This document shows positions 20,285 to 30,832 of a stretch of DNA of 64,000 nt, piece by piece. The stretch is taken from positions 2,749,001-2,813,000 of the forward strand of contig JARHVA010001425.1 of the NCBI GenBank assembly GCA_037957365.1. The letters run 5' to 3'. Positions within the stretch are counted from its first letter, which is position 1. Every line of letters starts with the position of its first letter. The position numbers and the translations under genes were made by a program. Below the pieces are notes generated by a model. That model had not been told where the DNA came from. It was given only the letters and a program-made list of their open reading frames with translations, and did no database searches. The DNA is from Torreya grandis (Eukaryota > Streptophyta > Pinopsida > Cupressales > Taxaceae).

Positions 20285-21658
20285 TGTAGACACTGAAATC
20301 GTGTCTACCCCCTAGGTCTTCTTTCACCCTTGGCCACCCTTGGCCCATATCCTAACCCTTGTCCTAGCCCCCTCCATTTATCAAATAAATATTTTAATTT
20401 ATTTGGCCCTCTTCCACCTCACCCATGCCACCTTGGATCCCCTCCTTAGATCCCCCCACCTCTCTCCTAGCCTTTATTGCCCAAATCTCTCCTTTATCCT
20501 TCCTCCCGCATCCATTTATGCCTTCTTCGACCATTTTCCCACGGCCCCTTAACCTGACAGCGTGCAAGAATGGACAGAGGCTAATTTTAGCCTTTGTCCC
20601 CATTCTTCGGCCACCAATGTTGGTCAATATGCAGCCGATGTCGGCGATTCTATCGACCTCAGCAGCCTTCAAGACCATTCTCTGCAACCATTCTCCCACC
20701 CACAAATAGAACTCTCTTGATGCTCTTGCATTCATATTTTCTTCTCCTCCCCCTCATATAGCAACACTAGCAGCTATAGGCATCTTGCAAGAAGAGCTCC
20801 AAGCAACAGCTCCATTTGCAGGTCCTTTAACAACTCCAACAACAGGTTTTTCCATTCTTCAATCAGCAAGCAAGAGGTAAGCACAGTGTTGTTTTCCATT
20901 TCATTTCTTATTTAATCTATCTATTTAGCTAACCACTGCCAAGACCTTCTTTGTCCTTCCCCTGAGAGGTTGAAAGGCCTTCTCAGACCCCTGCCTCTCA
21001 TCCATTCCCCTTTGTCCTTTTGGTTCCCAACCAGTCACCTTCCCAGACAACATTCTCAGTCCCTCAGACCCAAAACAAATCCCTCAGACCTCTAGGCAAT
21101 CCCTTAAACCTCTAAATAGACCTCCCTGACCCTCAGATGAGACCATAGTCCATTCTACAAACTAGAAACCAGCTTATAACCTGACAAGACCCTTTCTAAG
21201 ACTACTACCCCGGCTGACCTCGTCCATTTCCCCTACCAACGTTAGCATTCTAACCGACGTCGGCAATACCACCGACGTCAGTGATTGTGCAAAAGTAGAT
21301 TACTGCTAAATAGGTATGCATTTGCCTTAAGTTCTTTCTTTCTATTTTTCATCATTTATCACTTTCTATTTATGATCAGCATTCTATTTTTAACAGTGGA
21401 CTAGCATCCTCCAAGAAGCCTTTGCGCTTCTAGGACCAAGCTCTTGCTTGGCAGTCCACCCTTTTGTCATCTAACATTTTTTGTGTTTAGTGTCTTTCCC
21501 TTTTAGGTGTCATCCTCCACAACCAAAGAGGAGTTCTCACAATTTCTAAATTATGGTGCGCACATCTACAATCTGGGTACGTATAAACCTCATCCATTCT
21601 TCTTAGTTTCTCATCTTTCCTTTCTTGAATGTAAAAAGCAAAATATAGCATAGAAACA
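20285..21658 (+). mobile_element. E1 3' LTR
   Basis: Partner of 4183-5580, with the same TGTAGACAC and GAAACA ends and the same terminal inverted repeat (20286-20293 with 20301-20308). The ACGT-core palindromes are kept as ACCAATGTTGGT (20612-20623), GCCGATGTCGGC (20633-20644), ACCGACGTCGGC (21253-21264) and ACCGACGTCAGT (21271-21282). Confidence 0.93.
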
Positions 21659-21663
21659 CCAAA
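21659..21663 (+). repeat. Target-site duplication of E1, right copy (CCAAA)
   Basis: Exact repeat of 4178-4182, directly after the terminal CA of the 3' LTR. Confidence 0.92.
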
Positions 21664-23245
21664 TGAAGTCCAATTGAATTAAAATTTAACATGGTGATTT
21701 AAAAATGTAGCAATATACAAATTGTGTAGCTGTAAAAATTGGCTTTTGACTTGATTTTGTACTTAGTCAATTTTTTGTGTTTCCAATTTTCAAATCTGCC
21801 TAGTGAGCACTTATAAATCCCATTTGTATAGGAGAAAATGAATTGAATATTACATGAAAATTGTCATGATTGTACCTTGATTTCATGAGAAGGAAATACA
21901 CTTGTTTTTATAGTTTTGAAAGTATCCAGCGAAAAGTTATGACGGTGCAAAGTGACCTTTTTGGGAAGATTTATCGCTCAGCCAACCTTTTACCAGAAAA
22001 CACTTAGAGGGTAGGTCATAGGAGTTATTTTAATCATTTAAAAAAAATAAAAATACTCTTTTGAGTGTATTTTTAATATATTTATAGAGAGATAATATAT
22101 TATGGGTTTTGATCATATCTTCTGTTGTGGCTTTCCATTTTTCCATGTTTTGAAGGTGTTGATGTGACTATGCAACTATGTGTTGGTTTTTTAAACATAT
22201 CTTTTGATTTATAGCTCTATTTTTAATACCATTTATTGTGTTGGAAATTTGATTTCTCCCTCTTTAAATTATGTTAATTTAATATTGGAGAAGTGTATAA
22301 TTAAAATGTTTAAAGTTACAATTGGAGTGGTGTTTTAATTTGACAAGTCTATGGACTTAATACAAAGATAACTACTAATATCATGCATCATTTCTAAGAA
22401 TGTAGAGAATGGACATATATTCACTTCCCAAAAATATATCAAATACTCCCCAAATCATTATTGAATATTTTAACTTCCCTAATAGTGGGTGAGAGTGAGT
22501 AATGACCATGAGCTCTCCAATTGCTTATATAAATAGGCATATTTATCATTATAAGGGAGGACTTTTTAAGCTCAGAAATGTGAAAAATTTACCTCAAAGA
22601 GAAACTCTATTGGCTAAACCTTGAATTTTAATGAAAATTGAGTTCACCTTCCTTGATTCTTCTTGTATTATGTGTGTTATTTATGTTTTTTTATCTTTGT
22701 ATGTGGGTAATGTTCACCCTTCTCATTGGTGTCCATTCCCAACACCTATATACAGAACTTGAAACTCACTTGTAGGTATTCTATGTGCACTCAGGTTGTT
22801 ATAGGCATTGTTTATAGATAATCTTCATACCTCTCAATGTTTTGTTATGTTCCCATGCCTCTATATGAAATACTTATGTATTTAGAATATCTTTGGTGGA
22901 GTCTATGTGATATTGTCTCATTCTCAAAAACATTTAGTGTGTTCATTAAGGTAGCAGGAGCATTCAATCTATTCTAAGTGTATCATCCTTTATTTATTTT
23001 ATCACTTTCTTACCTTTTTCCTCTAATTTTCCCTCAAAATATTAGGTTTATATTAGTGGTAGATTTATGTTTCTACTCTTTATGTCTATGCATTGGTCCT
23101 AAATTGATGCATATATAGTGGAAGGAATCTAGCCTACTTCGGAGGTTCATCACAAAGAGCGTAAGGGTCCTACAACCTTGGGTATGTTCCCATTATCTCA
23201 TTAAACCAATTTTTCTAATTTAGTGGGAGCATGGTTTGAGTGACA
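21664..23245 (+). mobile_element. E2 3' LTR
   Basis: It aligns from about 21671 with 1-1651 over its whole length and ends GTGACA. The TATA box is at 22526-22535. The LTR may begin upstream of the E1 insertion, in 3419-4177, in which case E1 landed inside the LTR. Confidence 0.82.
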
Positions 23246-23259
23246 ATAGAGACCTTGCA
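23246..23259 (+). other. Junction between E2 and E3
   Basis: Fourteen bases separate the end of E2 from the start of E3. The first four (ATAG) are also the bases that follow the 5' LTRs of E2 and E3, so the exact LTR ends carry a small uncertainty. Confidence 0.4.
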
Positions 23260-24045
23260 TGATATATTTCCTACTTCATTCCCCTGCATGTGTAACTCCT
23301 CCTCTCAGTTTGACAAGTGTTCTTATAACTCTTGGACTTCATTCTCTTCTCCTCTCTCTCCACTTCTATAAGTAGAAGCCATTTGGCTCTTGTAAGATAA
23401 TACCACACCATGTGTGGTAAATCCCTACTAGAAGGGCATTGTATTTTTCCTTTGAATAATTAATGTAATTTTGGTTTTGAGTTCATGAACATTTGTCTAA
23501 GTGTGCAAAGTGATGTATGGTGGAGTTAATGATAATCTACTATCCTTGCTTACCTTATCCTTTCATATCTATGTAATATTTCCTTTTCTAATATGCCATA
23601 TGGAGTGTATTCAAGTGTTTTAGTCTCATTTCAAGTGTAAAATTATTTTTAGAGTGTGAAATCTACCCTCTAGTTAACTTACCATGTGTTGTCTAATGCA
23701 CTTCACCTTTATGTTGAAGCACTTATGTTAGAACCCCATAAGACTTGAAATATAGTTTGTATGCCTTATTTATTAGTGAAATAAGTATGATGGTCATGTG
23801 GAAATCATCTTGGTCTATCACCCCTTTATACTAGTTTCATTTCATGCAAATTTCTAACTATTTTCCCCATAAACAACTAGTTTGTTAGGCAATAAGCATT
23901 TCAAGGTACATTTAGGAAGCTATCCCTTAAACCTAGATGTATACTTCTACCTATAGGTAAACCCACATACCTATAATTATTACCATGTTTCATAAATCTA
24001 GAATAGGCTTGAATGCCCTCTTCTAGGGTGTAAGATTTCGTGACA
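23260..24045 (+). mobile_element. E3 5' LTR
   Basis: It starts TGATATATTT and ends GTGACA. It matches 40247-40973 throughout, for example GTTGAAGCACTTATGTTAGA and CCTATAGGTAAACCCACATA. A TATAAGTA at 23367-23374 may be the TATA box. Confidence 0.82.
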
Positions 24046-24052
24046 ATAGTTC

Positions 24053-24070
24053 TAGCATGCCTGGTGGGAC
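24053..24070 (+). other. E3 primer-binding site
   Basis: TAGCATGCCTGGTGGGAC, 7 bp after the LTR. It differs from the consensus TGGCAYGCCTGGTGGGAC only at its second base. Confidence 0.7.
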
Positions 24071-24219
24071 TCATTATCTTCAGGACAACTTGTCAAGGTG
24101 AATGATGGTCTTGATAACATCAACTACAAATTGGTGTGCTACTAAGAATTTTGTGACTCCATTCAATGTAAAATATATTTTAAGGTCATTATTTTGTCAT
24201 AAAATTTCTCTCATGTTTT

Positions 24220-24380
24220 ATGGTTCTTACTAGGTCATCATCTAGTAGATTGCTCAATTCTATCAATCCACCTATTCAACCTGAACTTCATCTTGAATTT
24301 TAATACCCTCATCTTAATCTACCCTCTGAAGAGAAAGAAGATTTTTCTAGCCAAGAAATTGAAGATATTGAAGAAGACAT
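24220..24380 (+). pseudogene. E3 gag, N-terminal piece (split by E4)
   Basis: ATG at 24220 opens with MVLTRSSSSRLLNS, the typical start of gypsy gag. The frame runs through acidic sequence (PSEEKEDFSSQEIEDIEED) to the E4 insertion point. One in-frame stop lies at 24301. The frame resumes without shift at 29295 (IVMKHAFHTFN) once E4 and one copy of the duplicated bases are removed. Confidence 0.7.
24376..24380 (+). repeat. Target-site duplication of E4, left (GACAT)
   Basis: GACAT before the E4 LTR corresponds to AACAT at 29290-29294 after it, a 4 of 5 match. Joining at this point restores a continuous E3 gag frame, which supports the call. Confidence 0.65.
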
Positions 24381-25510
24381 TGTTAAGCACGGAATATACT
24401 AAGAGGGGGGGTGAATCAATATATTATATATCTTATAAAACTTTCCCTTTATCAAATTCCACTTAATCAAATATTCAATATATGCAATAAAACTCAAACA
24501 ATAAACATCACACAAGATAGAGAGAGACACCAGATTTAACATGGAAACCCAATGTGGAAAAAACCACGAAGAACAATCTCAAGTATATTCATGAGAATAA
24601 ACCCACAAGAGCACCATACCCCTTTGCCTAGTACCAACCTCAGCTACAATTCATGAGCACCAACCCACAGGAGCTTCAAACCCCTTTGTCGAGCACCAAT
24701 TAGATACTATTCATGAGCACCAACCCATAGGAGCACCAACCCCTTTGCCGAGCACCAACCCAGCAACAATTTGTGAGCACCAACCCATCGGAGCACCAAC
24801 TCCTTTGTGTATACCACACACCTATCTCTCAATGTTGTTATCTCAACAAATGATAGATCAATACAACATCTCCTTCCTCTCTCTCACCTTTGCTCTTCTA
24901 AGCTAGATATAACAAATACAAATCATATTCATCTCTCACAATTGCTCTTCTAAACTAGATATTACAATATCAAATCAACCTCACACTTCAATATTACAAA
25001 TGGCTACTCAATCCTTTATTTATAGCTTTCCAAATGACCTTTAGCCTTCCCCCTTTGTGACCCCTCAATCCTCATGTAAAATGGCTCCAATCTTGGATGA
25101 CCCTTCATATTCAAGCCTTTGAAAAGTCATGTGGTGACCCTTCATGACCAAAAATGTCCCTCCCACTTTTGTCCTTATCTTTGGTGACTCTTCGTATTCC
25201 TCAAAGTGTCCCTTTATGAGAAATTGTGCCCTTACTCTTTTGTCTTCACTTGGTGACTCTTGGTATTCCCCAAGATGACTCTTCATGGGAAAATGCATCC
25301 CATCCTTCTTTTGTCTTTACCCTATGGCTCTTCGACTTCTCCATGGGCCCTTCTTTTGTCTCATATGCAACCAAATATATATTTGTTAATATTAAATAAA
25401 TATTAACTCATATTAGCCAAGATATATTTATTACAAACAACATTAAATGCAATGGGGCCTTTATCACCAATAATGCTACACTTTTGACATCAATGACAAT
25501 ATTTCCAACA
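24381..25510 (-). mobile_element. E4 3' LTR
   Basis: Read on the minus strand it begins TGTTGGAAATATTGTCATTG and ends ...GCTTAACA. It is closely matched by 28082-29289. It includes four units of a 60-bp tandem repeat. Confidence 0.88.
24590..24815. repeat. 60-bp tandem repeat inside E4 3' LTR
   Basis: Units built on CATGAGCACCAACCCA, GGAGC and CCCCTTTGCCGAGCACCAA start at about 24590, 24652, 24712 and 24772. The other LTR has five units (28291-28590), so copy number differs between the two LTRs of one element. Confidence 0.8.
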
Positions 25511-25525
25511 ATCTCCCCCTTTGTC
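25511..25525 (-). other. E4 polypurine tract
   Basis: On the minus strand GACAAAGGGGGAGAT abuts the 3' LTR start TGTTGG. A strong, typical copia PPT. Confidence 0.85.
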
Positions 25526-25785
25526 ATTGATGGTAACCTCAATCATGAAATTGCCACATCCTATCACCTACACATCCTATCATCTGAAAACATACAGTAA
25601 CTCCCCCTTATTGTAGTAACCTGTACCTATTCCCTGTACCTATTTTTTGCACCTGTACCTATACATATTATCCTCCCCCTTTGACATCAATGGAAAAGGG
25701 CCTACCTGGAGCTAACACTTAGCTCCCCCTAACTTGATGCTGAACATCAATGGCAGGAAGTAATAGAAATTACTCCCAACTCCTC

Positions 25786-26210
25786 TCACTGATCTTTGAA
25801 TGTATCCTTTGATTGTGCCTTTGAGAAGATATCTGACAATACATATTCATTGTTTCCTATCCTTTGAGCATCTACAATCAACTCATTTGAATCTTTTCTT
25901 CTAATATCACAACCTTCAGCATGAAACCTTAATGTGTATCCTTGATCACAAATTTGACTAACACTCAATAGATTATGCTTAAGACCTTTTACATACAAAA
26001 CATTTTTAGTCTTAGTTCTACCATAATCCAAACTCAAAGTACCTTTTCTGGTTATCTTGGCAGTGGTTTTATCTTCAAACCTCACTGTACCACCATTGAT
26101 CTTCTTTAGAGATATGAATTTACTTTTATCTCCTATCATATGCCTCAAACATCCACTATCAATTAACCATGGCTGATCTTTACCTCTTACATGTAGTGTT
26201 GTCTAAACCA
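25786..26210 (-). pseudogene. E4 protease, truncated pol
   Basis: On the minus strand the frame reads WLIDSGCLRHMIGDKSKF, the copia protease active site (DSGC in place of the gypsy DSGA). It then reads TKNVLYVKGLKHNLLSVSQ and ends FSKAQSKDTFKDQ at 25786. These stretches are typical of copia pol between protease and the GAG-pre-integrase region. What should follow (integrase, RT, RNase H) is absent: the stop is about 260 bp from the PPT. The protease would cut the polyprotein. The deletion makes the element dependent on others. Confidence 0.82.
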
Positions 26211-28026
26211 TCATTGAATGATGAATGGAGCTTTGAAACTCTAATCCTTCTTGACTGACTCAAACACACTTCTACAATACCAAGCTATGTGTCTAAAGTT
26301 GTTGCACTCATAGCATAGTATGGTCTCTTCATCAAAGCTTGATAGAGGAGCAAAAGAGATGTGGCTTCTGCTTGACTCTACTTGAGTTTCCTTCTCCTTA
26401 TTTCTAAAATTGTTAGCTCTTTTTCTACATTCTAATTTCTTGTGAACATATCTATTACAATAAAAACAATAGCCATAAAAATAAGACCTGTCTGTATATC
26501 TCTGACCTAATTGCCTTTTTTAGCTTTGTTCTCTCCAGCCTTCTCTATTTGGAATGTCCTCTATATTTTTCTCTTCTCCCCTTTTTGTTTCCTCTTTTGT
26601 AAGAGCTTCAGCATAGCTCTTTTTATTTTCAAATATGATCCCTATCTTATCTAAATATGCTTTTTGACTTTCCAATATCTTATTCAGCATGTTAGTGCTA
26701 TCCTCAAATTTTGAATCACTAACTACTTTATCATTGACTACTTTCTGAATATCTTCTTTTAAAGAGTCAATTTCAATAACATACCTTTGACATTATTTTC
26801 TTGTTATTTCCAACTATGCTTTGAGATGATTTTCATTCTTCTTGGCTTCTTCAAAGTGTGCTTGTAGATCTTTAATCATTTCCTTTAACTCCTATTCATT
26901 TTTATTGATCTGTTACTTTAATCTTCGATTCTTCTTCTCAACAGCTTCTAACTCTTCTAGGGCACAATTGAGCTCTCCTTCCATATCTACTTCAGCTTCT
27001 TCCTCTTCTTCTTCTTGATTATCATGTATGGCCATGAATAGAATCTCTTCTTCTTCTAAATCGTTGACTCCACTATCTTCAACTAAGCTAGGATCCTTAG
27101 AATACAAGCTCTTCTTCTCAAATCCCTTCTTGGATTTGCCTTTGAAATTCTTCTTATATGTAGGCTTTTCTTCTTCATCATCATTAACCTTATCTGGGCA
27201 TCTAGCTAAAAAATGTCCAATCTTTTCACAATTAAAACATTTAAAAGGCAATTTTCCTTGATATTTACCTATTCCTCTTTTCGGCCTACGAATGAAAAGT
27301 GCTTCGGTGTCATCTTCATCATCACTAGAACTATAACTTAGTTATTGAATCTTAGCTTTCTCCTTCTTTGATGTCTTGAAAGCTACTTCTCTTTTTGAGA
27401 GTTTATCTGATTCTGTCTACATCTCATATGCCATGAGAATACCATGAAGCTCATCCATCTTTAGCTTGGCTAAATTCTTCATCTCCTCGATTGCCAAAAC
27501 CTTTGCATCATATCTCATTGGTAGAGATCTTAAAACCTTTTGCACCACCATTGACTCTTCCAATGTTTCTCTAAGACCTTGAATTTGATTTACTATTTGA
27601 TCAACTCGCAAGAGATAACTTGTTATATCTTCTTCTTCTTCCATCTTCAAACTTTCAAACTACCTTCTAAAAGTTTGTAGCTTAGCTTGCTAAACCTTTC
27701 CATCACCTTTGTAAATATTCTCAAGTTTTACCCAAGTTTTATGAGCAGATTTACATTGCATAACTTTAACAAATTTAGATTCACATAAACCACATAAAAT
27801 AGCATTTAGAGCTTTAGCATTACATTAACTTGCTTTTTTTTCTATTGGAGTAATTGTAGATGTATGTGGCTCTTCATATTCCTCCACCACTACTTTCCAT
27901 ATGTTGAATCCAAGGGCCTTCAAATAAACCTTCATTCTCATGCTCAAAAAAGCATAATTCATCACATTAAACAAAGTTGCCTTATTTTTATAAAATCCTT
28001 CCTATGACCTAGCCATCGTGCTTTCC
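26211..28026 (-). pseudogene. gag: E4 gag with three zinc knuckles
   Basis: The minus-strand frame begins near 28015 and shows the copia gag core (YAFLSMRMKVYLKALGF, TWVKLENIYKGD, LPMRYDAKVLAIEEM). A first knuckle follows, CFNCEKIGHFLARC (about 27196-27237), then an acidic and coiled-coil-like stretch of about 240 residues. Two more CX2CX4HX4C knuckles follow: CFYCNRYVHKKLEC (about 26430-26475) and CYECNNFRHIAWYC (about 26275-26316). All twelve ligands are present. Gag would assemble the particle and bind RNA. Stops (for example near 26910 and 27417) and frame breaks occur, but large parts are open. Confidence 0.85.
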
Positions 28027-28060
28027 CGATCTACCTTCAAGCTGTAAAAATTTTCAAAAA

Positions 28061-28079
28061 GGAACCTGCTCTAATACCA
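28061..28079 (-). other. E4 primer-binding site (tRNA-iMet type)
   Basis: On the minus strand TGGTATTAGAGCAGGTTCC starts 2 bp after the 5' LTR end. Plant copia elements commonly use TGGTATCAGAGC, complementary to initiator tRNA-Met; one base differs. Confidence 0.88.
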
Positions 28080-28081
28080 AT

Positions 28082-29289
28082 TGTCAAGCATAGAATATAC
28101 TAAGAGGAGGGGTCAATCAATATATTATATATCTTATAAAACTTTCCCTTTATCAAATTCCACTTAATCAAACATTCAAGATATGCAATAAAACTCAAAT
28201 AATAACCATCACACAAGATAGAGAGAGACACTAGATATAACGTGGAAATCTAATTTGGGAAAAACCATGGAGAACAATCTCAAGTATATTCATGAGAACA
28301 AACCCATAGGAGCACCATACCCCTTTGCTAAGTACCAATCTTAGCTACAATTCATGAGCACCAACCCACAAGAGCTTTAAACCCCTTTGCTGAGCACCAA
28401 CCTAGCTACTATTCATGAGCACCAACCCACATGAACACCAACCCATAGGAGCACCAACCCCTTTGCCGAGCACCAACCCAGCAATAATTCGTGAGCACCA
28501 ACCCATAGGATCACCAACCCCTTTTTTAAGCACCAACCCAGCAACAATTCGTGAGCACCAACCCACGGGAGCACCAACCCCTTTATGTATACCACACACC
28601 TATCTCTCAATGTTGATATCTCAATAAATGATAGATCAATACAACATCTCCTTCCTCTCTCTCACCTTTTCTCTTTTAAGCTAGATATAACAAAAACAAA
28701 TCATATTCATCTCTCACAATTACTCTTCTAAGCTAGATATTACAATATCAAATCAACCTCACACTTCAATATTACAAATGGCTACTTGAGCCTTTATTTA
28801 TAGCTTTCCAAATGACCTTTGGCCTTCCCCCTTTGTGACCCTTCAATCCTCATGGAAAATGGCTCCAATCTTGGATGACCCTTCATATTCAAGCCTTTGA
28901 AAAGTCATGTGGTGACCCTTCATGACCAAAAAACGTCCTTCCCACTTTTGTCCTTATCTTTGGTGACTCTTCATATTCCTCAAAGTGTCCCTTCATGAGA
29001 CTTTGCACCCTTACTCTTTTGTCTTCACTTGGTGACTCTTGGTATTCCCCAAGATGACTCTTCATGGGAAAATGCATCCTATCCTTCTTTAGTCTTTACC
29101 CCATAGCTCTTCGACTTCTCCATGGGCCCTTATTTTGTCTCATATGCAACCAAAAATATATTTGTTAATATTAAAGAAATATTAACTCATATTAGCCAAG
29201 ATATATTTATTAAAAACAACATTAAACACAATGGGGCCTTTATCACCAATAATGTTAGACCTTTGACATCAATGACAATATTTCCAACA
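28082..29289 (-). mobile_element. E4 5' LTR
   Basis: On the minus strand it starts TGTTGGAAATATTGTCATTG and ends ...GCTTGACA next to the PBS. The open frames at 28402-28627 on both strands are products of the tandem repeat, not genes. Confidence 0.88.
28291..28590. repeat. 60-bp tandem repeat inside E4 5' LTR
   Basis: Units start near 28291, 28353, 28414, 28490 and 28550. A partial 18-bp unit lies between the third and fourth. Confidence 0.8.
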
Positions 29290-29294
29290 AACAT
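29290..29294 (+). repeat. Target-site duplication of E4, right (AACAT)
   Basis: Partner of 24376-24380 with one G/A difference, directly after the LTR end. Confidence 0.65.
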
Positions 29295-30500
29295 TGTTAT
29301 GAAACATGCCTTTCATACCTTTAATACTAAAAATTCAATCTACCTTCAATATTATGATGAAATTCCTCCTAATTCCATAAAGAGTGTACCTACATTCAAT
29401 GGTGAGATTCATGTTACATATAGTGAATAAATCATGGATATCTCAATTTTTTGTAGTTTCCATAATGTCACTGAGGAGAATATTTCCATTAGACTCCTTC
29501 CCATGTTCTTTAGAGGGAAAAATCTTGATTGGTATAGGAATTTTCTTGGTGGATGCATCATATCATGGGATGACTTTGGAGTATTTTCTACTTCAAGGTT
29601 TGAATATTAAAGTGACCATACCTCTATTATACATCAACTCAATATGATAAAAATAGGCCCCATGGAAATAATGATTGAATTCAATGAGAGGTTTCAAAAA
29701 ACTTGGTATATATTGCCTACTCCCATGAGACCACCTACTATTTTTGTGTTCCCTACCTACTTGAGATCCATTGGTACTAATATTTCTATCATGATTCAAT
29801 CCATGGGTGGTTTCACTCTTCTTGGTGCAAATGAACTTGCCATTAGAGATGAGAAAGGCCTCATTCAAGTAGGAAATTTGCCTCCTAAGGTGCATATGCC
29901 CTTGTTTTCCAATACTTCTTATAATATTCCAAACATTTCTTAAGTTCTTAATTTTAATACTAAACCTATGACTAGTCTTAGGAAGGTATAAGATGATGTT
30001 GATTGGAAAACAATATTCTTATCATTAGAGGCTTGAACTAGGCAATAAGGTGCCTATAAAAATCCATACCCTTATTAGTAGAAATATGGGCAATAATATG
30101 GGAGAGGAAGAGGTTAAGGGCAGCCTAAATTCAATAGGCCTACTAATGTGTACAACCCCAATTCTACTACTAGTGCAAGAGAGATGGTACCAGTAGATAG
30201 TAACTTGGTGTAAGGATAAGATTGGTAACAAGGACAATTCATGGATGCCAATGAGAGTGGAGAGAAAGATCTAGTTTCTTAAGGAGGAATTACTCCTCTC
30301 CTATTAGTTAAATATGAGGTCATAATGTAATAAAATGAGGATTGGTAGCCTCATGGAGAAAGCTTTACCAACTACATGGTGGAAGATAATTTTGTACTCA
30401 ATAAAGGAGATTATATTATAGATAATACAAGTGCCAAGAGGAAGGATCTAGGAGGTGATAATAAAATTCCTAAAATTTCATCTAATATTCTTCCAAGGCA
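29295..30500 (+). pseudogene. E3 gag, main capsid region
   Basis: Continuation of the gag frame. FFRGKNLDWYRNFLGG, IEFNERFQKTWYILPTP and IGTNISIMIQSMGGFTLLGANELAI (29500-29850) form a retrotransposon gag domain, although a second half with a clear zinc knuckle is not seen. After about 30000 the frame is Gln/Gly/Arg/Asn-rich (KYGQ, YGRGRG) and might bind RNA in place of a knuckle. Stops are mainly TAG at likely Gln positions (about 29428, 29608, 29941, 30046-30100). It is broken at 30500 by E5. Confidence 0.65.
30496..30500 (+). repeat. Target-site duplication of E5, left (AGGCA)
   Basis: AGGCA precedes the LTR start TGCAATGTAC and is repeated exactly at 33781-33785. Confidence 0.9.
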
Positions 30501-30819
30501 TGCAATGTACTTAGATAGGGGAATAACTAGTAGAAATAGTAGCATGTAATAGTAATGCATTAGATGAATAGTCCCACATGAATTAGACTAAGGAGATGGG
30601 TAGGTAAGATATAGTATAAATAAAGGGGTAGGTCATGTTTTATATCATTGAAGAGTGTTGTAATTAAGCCTAGCTTAAAAGAGATAGGCCCCTTGAAGTG
30701 TCCTGTGATACGAAGTTGTTCCTTCCATAAAAGGAACTAGTGTTTATAATCTACATTTTGGTCAATATATGAGTTGATTTAGCTATTTAGTCTTGGTGAG
30801 AGTAACAGGTCTCTAAAGA
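30501..30819 (+). mobile_element. E5 5' LTR
   Basis: Starts TGCAATGTACTTAGATA; its end is set by alignment with the 3' copy. A TATAAATA at 30615-30622 is kept in the other LTR (33576-33583) and is a likely TATA box. Confidence 0.88.
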
Positions 30820-30832
30820 TTGGTATCGGAGC
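30820..30832 (+). other. E5 primer-binding site
   Basis: TTGGTATCGGAGC directly follows the LTR. It is close to TGGTATCAGAGC, the complement of initiator tRNA-Met. Confidence 0.8.

Larger units (their letters stand above)
4183..21658 (+). mobile_element. E1, Tat-like Ty3/gypsy LTR retrotransposon, 17.5 kb
   Basis: Two TG...CA LTRs, a PBS, the domain order gag-PR-RT-RH-second RH-IN, an antisense frame between pol and the 3' LTR, and a PPT are all visible. An exact CCAAA duplication flanks the element. The second RNase H and the antisense extra frame place it in the Tat lineage (the group with Ogre and Retand). It is inserted into E2 and is therefore younger. The first ~285 bp of the two LTRs differ at roughly 15 positions, nearly all transitions (counted by eye). 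The coding strand is strikingly C-rich and G-poor compared with its surroundings. All coding frames carry stops or shifts, so the element is not autonomous now. Confidence 0.93.
24381..29289 (-). mobile_element. E4, copia-type LTR element, internally deleted
   Basis: Two LTRs (24381-25510 and 28082-29289) flank a 2.6-kb interior. On the minus strand a tRNA-iMet PBS follows the 28082-29289 LTR and a PPT precedes the other, so the element points left. The interior encodes gag with three CCHC knuckles and the protease N-terminal part, then passes straight to the PPT. Integrase, RT and RNase H are missing. The order is that of Ty1/copia. It sits inside E3 gag and is younger than E3. Confidence 0.88.

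Noticed and set aside
24053..24070. tRNA gene fragment suggested by pairing to a tRNA end
   Set aside because: Only 18 bp match, directly after an LTR; this is a primer site, not a tRNA gene.
24590..28590. CRISPR array
   Set aside because: Units are contiguous without unique spacers, lie inside LTRs of a plant element and have no cas genes nearby.
28402..28627. Three overlapping frames on both strands in the E4 LTR
   Set aside because: They arise from the 60-bp repeat and have no independent support.
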